Below, in pieces: positions 54,850 through 62,494 of a DNA stretch of 64,000 bases. The stretch's first letter is position 1, and each line of letters starts with the position of its first letter. The DNA is from an uncultured Opitutaceae bacterium (GTDB taxonomy: Bacteria > Verrucomicrobiota > Verrucomicrobiia > Opitutales > Opitutaceae), in NCBI GenBank assembly GCA_937902925.1, contig CALFNN010000013.1:62001-126000 (forward strand). Direction: 5' to 3'. The notes under the pieces are model-generated. The model was not told the origin of the DNA. It saw nothing but the letters and a program-made list of their open reading frames with translations, and made no database searches. Made by a program: the position numbers and the translations under genes.

Positions 54850-55893
54850 ATGACTGAGTTCACCAACTTCCGCCACAATCCCGGCCTCGACCCCGCGGTG
54901 CACGTCTGGGGTTGGGAAATCCCTGTCTACCTCTTCCTCGGCGGGCTGGTGGCCGGCCTGATGATCATCGCCGGTGTCCGCCTCATGATCATGCGCCCGA
55001 CCGCGCGCCAGGCGCTGGTCTGCTGCACTATCGGCCCGCTCGCCGGGCTCGCGCTCCTCAGCTCGGGGATGCTCGCGCTGTTTCTCGACCTCACGAACAA
55101 GGTCAACGTCTGGCGCCTCTACCTCACGTTCGAGCCGACGTCGCCAATGTCGTGGGGCTCGTGGATTCTCCTGCTCGTCTATCCCGCGCTGCTCGCCAAC
55201 GCCCTCACGCATCTGCCGGAGGCGATTCCCGCCCTTGCCAAACGCGTCCCGGCGTTCGTCAAGATCAGCGACTACATCCTCGCCCGCCCTCGCTTCGTCG
55301 TGGGCATCGGCCTGGCCAACATCGCCATCGGCGTCGCCCTCGGGATCTACACCGGCCTCCTCCTCGGCACGCTCGGCGCCCGGCCGCTGTGGAACAGCGC
55401 CGTCCTCGGGCCGCTGTTCCTCTTTTCCGGACTCTCCACCGCTGCGGCGTTGCTGCACGGCATCCTCGTCCTCTCCACGCCGGACAACGAACGCCCCGAG
55501 TTCGCCGACTTCCTGCTCTCCATGCTGACCCGCTGGTCGGAGGCAAAGCCGCTCGACATCCGCATCGCGCCCACGCTCGCGCAGGCCGACAACAGTTTCC
55601 TCACCATCGAGCTGGCGCTGATCGGCCTGCTGCTGATCGGCCATCTCACCTCGACCGCCGCCCACCAGGCAGCCGCGCACCTCCTGCTGAACGGCCCTTA
55701 CGCCGCCGTCTTCTGGGTCTTCGTGATCGGCCTCGGCATTCTCATGCCGCTTTTCCTGCAGCACCTCGAACTGCGTCACCGCATCCGGCACACGATCGCG
55801 CCTTCGCTGCTCGTGCTTTGCGGCGGCCTGGTGCTGCGCTTCGTCCTCGTCGCCGCCGGCCAGGCCAGCCACTGGACCACCGCCCTTCACTAA
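54850..55893 (+). CDS. NrfD/PsrC-like membrane quinone subunit
   Basis: 347 residues with eight predicted helices. HVWGWEIPVYLFLGGLVAGLMIIAGVRL is the typical NrfD opening. Later come LFLDLTNKVNVWRLYLTFEPTSPMSWGSWILLLVYPAL and PLWNSAVLGPLFLFSGLSTAAALLHG. It anchors the ferredoxin and catalytic subunits and exchanges electrons with menaquinone, so the trimer is a respiratory complex. It starts 21 bases after the ferredoxin gene. Confidence 0.92.
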   Translation: MTEFTNFRHNPGLDPAVHVWGWEIPVYLFLGGLVAGLMIIAGVRLMIMRPTARQALVCCTIGPLAGLALLSSGMLALFLDLTNKVNVWRLYLTFEPTSPMSWGSWILLLVYPALLANALTHLPEAIPALAKRVPAFVKISDYILARPRFVVGIGLANIAIGVALGIYTGLLLGTLGARPLWNSAVLGPLFLFSGLSTAAALLHGILVLSTPDNERPEFADFLLSMLTRWSEAKPLDIRIAPTLAQADNSFLTIELALIGLLLIGHLTSTAAHQAAAHLLLNGPYAAVFWVFVIGLGILMPLFLQHLELRHRIRHTIAPSLLVLCGGLVLRFVLVAAGQASHWTTALH

Positions 55894-55914
55894 CCAACTC
55901 AACCCGCGCATCGC

Positions 55915-56454
55915 ATGAGTGCATCCACCGAAACTCCCCCGCCGGCGAAGCCGCACATGAATCCCTACTGGGCCGGATTCGGCCTCGGACTCGTGCTGCT
56001 CTCCGCCTTCGTCGTCATGGGCCGCGGCCTCGGCGCGTCCGGGGCGTTCACCACCGCCCTCGCCACGACCGTCCACGCCGTCGCGCCCGCGCACGCCGAG
56101 GGCAACGCTTTCTACCGCGAATACCTCGGTGACGGCACCACCAACCCGCTGAAAGACTGGCTCGTGTTCGAGGTGCTCGGCGTGTTCGTCGGCGGCTTCC
56201 TCTCCGGCGCGCTCGCCAACCGCCTCAGGCTCACCATCGAAAAAGGCCCGCGCATCTCGACCCTCGGCCGCCTCGTGCTCGCTTTTCTCGGCGGCGCGCT
56301 GATGGGCATCGGCGCGAAACTCGCGCTCGGCTGCACCAGCGGTCAGGCGCTCACCGGCGGTGCGCTGCTCAACGTCGGCAGCTGGGCCTTCATGCTGTGC
56401 GTGTTCGGCGGCGCCTACGGCCTCGCCTGGTTTCTCCGGAGGGAATGGCTATGA
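55915..56454 (+). CDS. YeeE/YedE-family transporter subunit 1
   Basis: 179 residues. A first helix (ISA GLGLVLLSAFVVMGRGLG region) is followed by a periplasmic loop and then FEVLGVFVGGFLSGALANRL. The family signature MGIGAKLALGCTSGQALTGGALLNVGSWAF closes it, including the cysteine used for thiosulfate relay in characterised members. It probably forms a split transporter with the next gene, whose start overlaps its stop (ATGATG). It is thought to move thiosulfate or another reduced sulfur species inward. Confidence 0.88.
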   Translation: MSASTETPPPAKPHMNPYWAGFGLGLVLLSAFVVMGRGLGASGAFTTALATTVHAVAPAHAEGNAFYREYLGDGTTNPLKDWLVFEVLGVFVGGFLSGALANRLRLTIEKGPRISTLGRLVLAFLGGALMGIGAKLALGCTSGQALTGGALLNVGSWAFMLCVFGGAYGLAWFLRREWL

Positions 56455-57710
56455 TGGCGCCCTTCTTCAAATACGGACTCTTCGGCGACGAGGTCTCGCT
56501 CATCGTCGCGTTCGTCACGGGCATCGGCTTCGGCTTTTTCCTCGAGCGCGCCGGCTTCGGCAACGCCCGGCTTCTCGCCGCCCAGTTCTACTTTCGCGAT
56601 CTGCGCGTCCTGAAGGTCATGTTCACCGCCATCGTCACCGCGATGGTCGGCCTCTTCGTCCTCGCCCGCATCGGCCTCGTCGACCTGTCGCTCGTTTATC
56701 TCACGCCGACGTTCCTCGTGCCGCAGATTGTGGGCGGATTGATTCTCGGCGCCGGGTTCATCGTCGGCGGCTACTGTCCCGGCACCTCGTGCGTCTCGGC
56801 GGCGATCGGCCGCGTCGACGGCATGGTTTTCCTCGCCGGCATGATCGGCGGGCTCGTCGGCTTCGCCGAAATTTATCCGCACATCGCCGCCTTTGCCCAC
56901 TCCACCCCGATGGGTCAGTTGACGCTCGCGCAGTTGTTCCACATTCCCTACGGCGTCCTCGTCTTCGCCGTCGTCGTGATGGCGCTCGGCGCGTTTGTCG
57001 CCGCCGAGTGGGCCGAGATGAAAATCGGCGGCAAGCAACCCGACGCCGGCTCCCTTCTCGCGCCAACCGCCCGGCTGACGCCCGTCCGCCGGTTCGCCGT
57101 CGCCCTGCTCGCCATCGGCCTCGTCGCCGCCTTCGCCGGCAATCCGTATCGCGGGCCGTTCGCCCGCATCGACGCCCGGCAACTCGCGCTCGACGCCGGC
57201 TCGCCCGCCGACCAGGTCGCCGCCGGGCAGCTCGCCGACTGGTTGATCGCCGGCCGCAACGATTTTCTCCTCGTGGATGTCCGCGACGCCGCGGCCTTCG
57301 CGCAGTATCATATTCCCGCCGCGCTCAACGTGCCGCTCGCCAATCTCGCCGCGGATTTCGCCTCGCGCAACGAACGGATCGTCGTCTACGGCGAGGGCGG
57401 CACCGCCGCCGCTCAGGCGTGGATGCTGTTGCGCTCCCTCGGTTATCCCGCCGTTCATCTGCTCGCCGGCGGGCTCGAGGAATGGAAAGCCACGGTGCTC
57501 TTCCCGAAGGCGCCGGCGGCCGACGCCCCGCCCATCGAGCAAATTGAATTCGCCCGTCGCTCCGCGATGGCGAAATATTTCGGCGGCACCCCGCAATGCA
57601 CCGGCGCCTCGGCACCGACTGCGCCGGAGTTGCCCAAGCTTCTGCCGCCGCCGGCTGCCGCTCCCGGCGCGACGCCCGTCGCCCAGCGCAAAAAGAAGGA
57701 AGGTTGCTGA
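56451..57710 (+). CDS. YeeE/YedE-family subunit 2 fused to a rhodanese domain lacking the catalytic Cys
   Basis: 419 residues. The first 190 form the second YeeE/YedE half, with C109 and C114 in FIVGGYCPGTSCVSAAIGRVDG. A membrane helix and linker then lead to a rhodanese domain (about 235-350: FLLVDVRDAAAFAQYHIPAALNVPL). At the active-site loop, IVVYGEGGTAAAQ has Gly314 where rhodaneses carry the catalytic Cys. The chain ends in a Pro-rich tail and a final Cys. ATG 56451 has GGAGGG 7 bases upstream; an earlier ATG at 56445 is too close to it. The domain may bind but not transfer sulfur. Confidence 0.88.
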   Translation: MMAPFFKYGLFGDEVSLIVAFVTGIGFGFFLERAGFGNARLLAAQFYFRDLRVLKVMFTAIVTAMVGLFVLARIGLVDLSLVYLTPTFLVPQIVGGLILGAGFIVGGYCPGTSCVSAAIGRVDGMVFLAGMIGGLVGFAEIYPHIAAFAHSTPMGQLTLAQLFHIPYGVLVFAVVVMALGAFVAAEWAEMKIGGKQPDAGSLLAPTARLTPVRRFAVALLAIGLVAAFAGNPYRGPFARIDARQLALDAGSPADQVAAGQLADWLIAGRNDFLLVDVRDAAAFAQYHIPAALNVPLANLAADFASRNERIVVYGEGGTAAAQAWMLLRSLGYPAVHLLAGGLEEWKATVLFPKAPAADAPPIEQIEFARRSAMAKYFGGTPQCTGASAPTAPELPKLLPPPAAAPGATPVAQRKKKEGC

Positions 57711-57747
57711 GCCGGGCGGGCCTCCGCCCGTCGACCGGAAAGGAATC

Positions 57748-59793
57748 ATGCGGCGCGAAAGTCAAAACGCATCGCCGCAACCGCACCGTCGCTGGACGCT
57801 CTTCATGCGGCTCGGCGGCGCCGTCGCCACGATCGCCGCCGCCGTCGCGCTCGTTGCCGGGCTCGGTGGTCTGTTGATGTCACGCCTGCTCTCTCGCTGG
57901 CCGGCCGGATGGACAACGCGCGCCGCGGTCGGCGTGTTCGCTCTCACTGCCACCGACGCCGCGTTCGTCGCGACGACCACCTCGCCGCATCTGACAAACA
58001 ATCCCGCTCAAGCCGAAAGCTGCCTCACCTGCCACGCCGGCATCACCGGCTTCAGCGAATTTCACCGGCCGGAAAACATCGGCTGCGCCGCGTGCCACGC
58101 GGGCAACCCGCGGGCGCCCGACGCCACGCAGGCCCACGCCGGCATGGTCCTCGTCCCCGGCAATTTCGCCGATGCGCCGCGCACCTGCGCCACCGCGAAT
58201 TGCCACGCGACGATTCTCCCGCGCATCGAGCACTCGATCATGACGACGTTCGCCGGCGTCATCGCCACCGACCGCCACGTCTTCGGCGAATCCGTCGATC
58301 CCGCCGCGCCGCCGCCGCACGTTCACGACCTCGGCACGAGCGCCGCCGACACCCATCTCCGCCAGCTCTGCGCATCCTGCCATCTCGGCCAGACCAAATC
58401 CGCCTGGGGCCCGATCGGTCAGGAATCCCGCGGCGGCGGCTGCAACGCCTGCCACCTCGCCTACCCGCCCGACGCCGCCCGCGAACTCGCCCGCTACTCC
58501 GGCACGCGGCCCGCCGACCGCATCGCGATTCCCCGCGTGCATCCGGCGCTGACCGTGAACATCGGCGACGACCACTGCTTCGGCTGCCACAGCCGCTCCG
58601 GCCGCATCGCCACCAACTACGAAGGCTGGCACGAGCTCCGCGACCCGCCCACATCCGCCGAACTCGCCTCCGCCGCCGGTCCGTCGCAATTTCGCCAGCT
58701 CGACGACGGCCGGTTCTTCACGCGCATCGTGCCCGACATCCATCAGGAGCGCGGCCTCGCCTGCATCGACTGCCACTCCGCCAGCGAAGTCATGGGCACC
58801 GGCGCCGTGGTCGCCCACAAGAGCGATCAGGTCCATCTTCGCTGCGAGGACTGCCACGCCGACCAACTCGCCTCGCGCCCCGCATCCTCGCTCGACGCTG
58901 AATCGCTCATGATCGCAACGATCCGTCGCTGGCCACCCGCGGCCGGTCAGCGCATCGGCGTCACGCAATCCGGCGATGCGCTGGTCAATGTCACAGTCGA
59001 TGAAAACGGCCGCGGCAACCTGCGTCTCAAACGCACCGGCCGGACGCTATCGCTCACGCCTCCGCAGCCCGTCTGCACCGCCGGCAAGGGCCACGAACGC
59101 CTCTCGTGCAGCAGTTGCCACACCGCGTGGGCGCCGCGCTGCGCGAGTTGCCACACGCAATACGAGCCCGCCACGCGCAGCTTCGATCACCTCGCGCAGG
59201 CCGAAATCACCGGAGCGTGGACCGAATCGTCCGGTCCGTTCGAGGCGGTGCCGCCAACGCTCGGCATCCGCCTCGACCCGCGCGACCCGAGTCACCCGCG
59301 CGGCGTCGTCGACACGTTCGTCCCCGGCATGATCCTCGACCTCGATCGCAACCGCGATCCAGCCAAACCCGCCGACCCGGTTTTCCGCCGGCTCTACGCA
59401 CGCACGTCGGCTCACACCATCCGCCGCGAGACGCGCTCCTGCGAATCGTGCCACAACGATCCCGTCGCGCTCGGCTACGGCCGCGGCACGTTGCGCTACG
59501 AGGTCTCCGGCACCACCGGCCGCTGGCGCTTCACGCCGGAACACGCCGCGCTTCCATCCGACGGCCTGCCCGCCGACGCGTGGATCGGTTTCCTCCAGAC
59601 TCGCGGCGGCATGGTGTCCACGCGCGACGACGTCCGCCCGTTCACCGCCGACGAGCAACGCCGCATCCTCCGCGTCGGCGCCTGCCTCACCTGTCACGCC
59701 GCCGACTCGCCAGTCATGCAACGCTCCGTCGCCGACTTCGACGCGTTGCTGGCTCGTCGCACTCCGCGATGCGCACTACCTTTATGGCCATGA
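57748..59793 (+). CDS. Dodecaheme-type multiheme cytochrome c
   Basis: 681 residues. An N-terminal membrane anchor (FMRLGGAVATIAAAVALVAGLGGLLM) is followed by a periplasmic part with eleven CxxCH heme motifs and one CX4CH (CATANCH). The motifs are CLTCH, CAACH, CASCH, CNACH, CFGCH, CIDCH, CEDCH, CSSCH, CASCH, CESCH and CLTCH. Additional His residues could supply distal ligands. No known family name is certain; it has the feel of sulfur- or nitrogen-cycle multiheme proteins. AAAGG sits 7 bases before ATG 57748. It may conduct electrons to or from the molybdoenzyme. Confidence 0.88.
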   Translation: MRRESQNASPQPHRRWTLFMRLGGAVATIAAAVALVAGLGGLLMSRLLSRWPAGWTTRAAVGVFALTATDAAFVATTTSPHLTNNPAQAESCLTCHAGITGFSEFHRPENIGCAACHAGNPRAPDATQAHAGMVLVPGNFADAPRTCATANCHATILPRIEHSIMTTFAGVIATDRHVFGESVDPAAPPPHVHDLGTSAADTHLRQLCASCHLGQTKSAWGPIGQESRGGGCNACHLAYPPDAARELARYSGTRPADRIAIPRVHPALTVNIGDDHCFGCHSRSGRIATNYEGWHELRDPPTSAELASAAGPSQFRQLDDGRFFTRIVPDIHQERGLACIDCHSASEVMGTGAVVAHKSDQVHLRCEDCHADQLASRPASSLDAESLMIATIRRWPPAAGQRIGVTQSGDALVNVTVDENGRGNLRLKRTGRTLSLTPPQPVCTAGKGHERLSCSSCHTAWAPRCASCHTQYEPATRSFDHLAQAEITGAWTESSGPFEAVPPTLGIRLDPRDPSHPRGVVDTFVPGMILDLDRNRDPAKPADPVFRRLYARTSAHTIRRETRSCESCHNDPVALGYGRGTLRYEVSGTTGRWRFTPEHAALPSDGLPADAWIGFLQTRGGMVSTRDDVRPFTADEQRRILRVGACLTCHAADSPVMQRSVADFDALLARRTPRCALPLWP

Positions 59794-60299
59794 TCACCGC
59801 CCCCACCGTCACGATCGCCGTGCACCGGCTCGCGATTTCGCCCGGTCACAATTTCTTCGGCCACCACGGCCACCCCGCCGGCGCGCATCCCACCGTGCTC
59901 GTCGACGCCGTCGAGTGCGTCGCCGGCCGCGGCATTCGCGGCGACCGCTTCTTCGACTACGAGCCGGACTACGAAGGCCAGATCACGTTCTTCTCGCTCG
60001 AAATCTTCGACGCCCTCCGGCGCGAACTCCCTCTCCCCGCTGCCCGGCCCGAGGCGACCCGCCGCAACGTCTTCACCCGCGGGGTCGATCTCAACGCGCT
60101 CATCGGGGCCGAATTCGAACTGCACGGCGTGCGCTTCCTCGGCGTCGAGGAATGCCGCCCGTGTTACTGGATGGACCGCGCACTCGCGCCCGGCGCCGAG
60201 GACTGGATGCGCGGCCGGGGCGGCCTGCGCGCCCGGATCGTGTCCGGCGGCTGGCTCCGCTGCGACGGGGCGCCTCAGGGCGCCAGCGCGTCGACCTGA
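59790..60299 (+). CDS. MOSC-domain protein
   Basis: 169 residues. VHRLAISPGHNFFGHHGHPAGAHPTVLVDAVECVAGRGIRGDRFFDYEPDYEGQITFFSLEIFD, RRNVFTRGVDLNALIGAEFELHGVRFLGVEECRPCYWMD and the rest are the MOSC fold, with the conserved Cys in EECRPC. MOSC domains carry sulfur or act with molybdenum cofactors. ATG 59790 overlaps the cytochrome stop (ATGA); ATG 59784 or 59769 are alternatives. Being the last cassette gene, it could mature the Mo cofactor of the 52094 enzyme or pass sulfane sulfur on. Confidence 0.85.
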   Translation: MITAPTVTIAVHRLAISPGHNFFGHHGHPAGAHPTVLVDAVECVAGRGIRGDRFFDYEPDYEGQITFFSLEIFDALRRELPLPAARPEATRRNVFTRGVDLNALIGAEFELHGVRFLGVEECRPCYWMDRALAPGAEDWMRGRGGLRARIVSGGWLRCDGAPQGASAST

Positions 60300-60634
60300 C
60301 TGCTCAACTGCTGCTTCAGGCAACCGCACACGAGCTCGCACAACTGGCCGATCGAGGGATCGGTGATCGCGTAGATCGTCTGCAGCCCTTCCTTCCGGCG
60401 TCCCACGATTCCCGCCTGCGCCAGCGTCTGCAGGTGCCGCGAGATGTTCGTCTGTGTGCCGCCCGTGAGATCCACCAGCTCGTTCACGCTGCGCTCACCC
60501 GCGAACAGAGCGTGAATCAGCCGCAGTCGCATCGGCTCGGACAACACCGCAAACCGCCGCGCGACCAGCGCAATCGCCGCTTCGTTGAGCGGCGCCGGCT
60601 TGACTCCGGCGGGGGAAAAATCGGGGGTTGACAT
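60275..60634 (-). CDS. ArsR-family regulator 2
   Basis: 119 residues, a paralog of the regulator at 50130: LVARRFAVLSEPMRLRLIHALFAGERSVNELVDLTGGTQTNISRHLQTLAQAGIVGRRKEGLQTIYAITD. The last helix has three cysteines (GQLCELVCGCL). Its 3' end overlaps the MOSC gene by 25 bases on the opposite strand. It is divergent from the DUF2892-to-RND operon, an arrangement like E. coli ygaV-ygaP, where an ArsR protein senses sulfide. The signal here is inferred, not shown. Confidence 0.9.
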   Translation of the reverse strand: MSTPDFSPAGVKPAPLNEAAIALVARRFAVLSEPMRLRLIHALFAGERSVNELVDLTGGTQTNISRHLQTLAQAGIVGRRKEGLQTIYAITDPSIGQLCELVCGCLKQQLSSQVDALAP

Positions 60635-60672
60635 GAAATACGCTATATGCGTATATGCGCATCTAGTGTCAA
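60628..60672. promoter_or_regulatory. Overlapping face-to-face promoters with ArsR operator
   Basis: Plus strand: TTGACA (60628-60633), 17-18 bases, then GTATAT/TATATG (60651-60657). Minus strand: TTGACA (60672-60667), 17-18 bases, then CATATA/ATATAG (60649-60643). The word ATATGCGTATAT (60645-60656) covers both -10 boxes, and ATGCGCAT follows. One bound ArsR dimer could silence both directions. Confidence 0.6.
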
Positions 60673-60680
60673 CCCCAATC

Positions 60681-60905
60681 ATGAAGACCGATTCCCTTGT
60701 TCGCCTCCTCGCCGGCACCGTCACCCTGGCCGGCGTCGCCCTCACCTATTTCGTCAATCCGTGGTGGCTGCTGTTGCCCGCGTTTGTCGGGGCCAACCTC
60801 ATCCAATCCGTTTTCACCGGCTTCTGCCCGCCGACCTTGCTCGTCCGCAAGCTCGGCTGGGTCGACGAGCACGACGTCATCCACTGGGGCGGCCGCCAGC
60901 GCTGA
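60681..60905 (+). CDS. DUF2892 (YgaP-tail-like) membrane protein
   Basis: 74 residues with two helices: LVRLLAGTVTLAGVALTYFVNPWWLLLPAFVGANLIQSVFTGFCPPTLLVRKLG. The FTGFCPP motif is typical of DUF2892, which forms the membrane tail of the E. coli rhodanese YgaP. The rhodanese part is absent here, so it stands alone. It is the first gene of the operon divergent from ArsR 2. Members are linked to sulfur stress by context; molecular function is unknown. Confidence 0.85.
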   Translation: MKTDSLVRLLAGTVTLAGVALTYFVNPWWLLLPAFVGANLIQSVFTGFCPPTLLVRKLGWVDEHDVIHWGGRQR

Positions 60906-60933
60906 ATCCCGGCCTCGCGACACCGCCGCCGTC

Positions 60934-61137
60934 ATGCATTCCCCCTTCCTCCGTTTCGCCGCCACCATCCTCGCCGGCGCCGCCGCCGGCGCCCTGCTCG
61001 GCACGTTCGGGCAATGCACCTCCGGCACCTGCCCGCTCACCTCCACTTGGTGGCGCGGCGCGCTCTACGGCGCCTTCCTCGGGTTGGCCGTCGCCCTTTC
61101 CGGCCGCACCGTCCGAACCCTCAATGTCATCTATTAG
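60934..61137 (+). CDS. DUF6132-like small membrane protein
   Basis: 67 residues: one N-terminal helix (FLRFAATILAGAAAGALLG), the motif GQCTSGTCPLTSTWWRGALYGAFLGLAVAL and a short tail. The Cys pair in CTSGTC recalls the CTSGQ motif of YeeE proteins. Small proteins of this type often accompany sulfur or redox genes, but no function is known. It starts 28 bases after the DUF2892 gene. Confidence 0.75.
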   Translation: MHSPFLRFAATILAGAAAGALLGTFGQCTSGTCPLTSTWWRGALYGAFLGLAVALSGRTVRTLNVIY

Positions 61138-61146
61138 TTGACAATG
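61122..61146. repeat. Imperfect TAGTT palindrome before tolC
   Basis: GTCATCTA-T-TAGTTGAC (61126-61142) has one mismatch in the 8-bp arms. Arms can be extended to 12 bases with one more mismatch. It overlaps the stop of the DUF6132 gene and the start region of the TolC gene. It shares the core of the sites at 3342 and 7398, and may be a regulator site for the efflux genes. Confidence 0.5.
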
Positions 61147-62484
61147 CCTCGTGCCCCCATGCATCTCCCAAAACTGGCCGTCGTCGCCGTCAGCCTTGCC
61201 GCCTGCGCCGCACCCGCCGCGTTCGGCGCCGAGCCGTGGACGCTCGACCGCGCCGTCGCCACCGCGCTCGAGCACAGCCCCGACGCCCGCGTCGCCCGCG
61301 CCCGCGCCGACGGCGCTCAGGCGCTCGTCGAACAGGCCGGCGCCGCCTGGCTGCCGCAGGTCTCGCTCTCCGGCCGCTACACGGACACGAACAGCCCGAT
61401 GATGGCGTTCGGGTCGATCCTCAACCAGCGCGCGTTCAACTTCGGCCTCGACTTCAACCACCCCGGCCGGATCGACAACCTCAACGCCACCGGCACGGTC
61501 GCCTACAATATTTACAGCGGTGGCCGCGCCACCGCCGGCCGCACCGCCGCCAAGGCGGGCGCCGCCGCCGCGGACCTCGATTTGCGCGCGGCGCAGCAGC
61601 AGCTCGCGACCGAGGTCGTCAAGGCCGCCCTCAATCTCCGCAAGGCCCGCGAGGCCGTCACCGCCATCGAGGGCGGCGTGCGCGCCTACGACGCCGCGGT
61701 CAGCACCGCCCGCGCGCGGTTCGACGCCGGCCAGTTGCTCAAGGCCGATCTCCTCAGCCTCGAGGTGCAACTCTCCCAAACGCGCGAGTCGCTTTCCTCC
61801 GCCCGCCATGGCGCCGCGCTTGCCGCCCGCGCCTTTCAATTCGCCCTCGGCCTCGATCCGACCGACGCGCCCATCGAGCTCGCCAACGACGATCTCGCCC
61901 TCGCGCGCCTCACCGTCCCCGACACCCGCGATTTTTCGCAGCGCCCGGAGCTTCTGGGTCTGCAGGCTCGCGTCGATGCCGCCGAGGCAATGCTCCGTGT
62001 CTCCCGCGGCGGCCGTCAGCCCAACATCAACGCCTTCGCCAGCTACCAATACGACCACGGCTGGAAGCTCGACCGCGGCGCCGACAACTGGCTCGCTAGC
62101 GTGTCCGTCGATCTCAACGTCTTCGATGGCGGCACCACCTCCGGAAAAATCCGCCAGAGCAGCGCCGAACTCACCCAGGTCAGGGAGATGCTCCGCAAGG
62201 CCACGCTCGGCATCGGTCTCGAAGTTGAACAGGCGCGCCTCGCCCACGACGACGCGTCCGAACGCCTCTCGGTTTCCGCCCAAGCAGTCGCCCAGGCGAC
62301 CGAAAGCGCCGCGCTCAGCCGCGCCCGCTTCGAGCAGGGCGCGCTCCTCACCGCCGACCTCATCGGCGTCGAGAGCCGTCTCCTCGAGGCGCAGATGCGC
62401 CACGCCTTCGCCGCCGCCGACGAACGCATCGCCATCGCCGATCTTCGCCGCGCCCTCGGCCTGCCCGTTCTCCCGACGCCCTGA
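61144..62484 (+). CDS. TolC-family outer-membrane efflux protein
   Basis: 446 residues. A signal peptide (LAVVAVSLAACAAPAAFG) is followed by two outer-membrane efflux repeats: WTLDRAVATALEHSPDARVARARADGAQALVEQAGAAWLPQVSLSGRY and, in the second half, ELLGLQARVDAAEAMLRVSRGGRQPNINAFASYQYDHGW. The long helical segments that make the periplasmic tunnel are clear. It is the channel for the adaptor and RND pump that follow. ATG 61144 is used; a TTG at 61138 is a weaker alternative. Confidence 0.92.
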   Translation: MPRAPMHLPKLAVVAVSLAACAAPAAFGAEPWTLDRAVATALEHSPDARVARARADGAQALVEQAGAAWLPQVSLSGRYTDTNSPMMAFGSILNQRAFNFGLDFNHPGRIDNLNATGTVAYNIYSGGRATAGRTAAKAGAAAADLDLRAAQQQLATEVVKAALNLRKAREAVTAIEGGVRAYDAAVSTARARFDAGQLLKADLLSLEVQLSQTRESLSSARHGAALAARAFQFALGLDPTDAPIELANDDLALARLTVPDTRDFSQRPELLGLQARVDAAEAMLRVSRGGRQPNINAFASYQYDHGWKLDRGADNWLASVSVDLNVFDGGTTSGKIRQSSAELTQVREMLRKATLGIGLEVEQARLAHDDASERLSVSAQAVAQATESAALSRARFEQGALLTADLIGVESRLLEAQMRHAFAAADERIAIADLRRALGLPVLPTP

Positions 62485-62494
62485 TTCTATTCCC

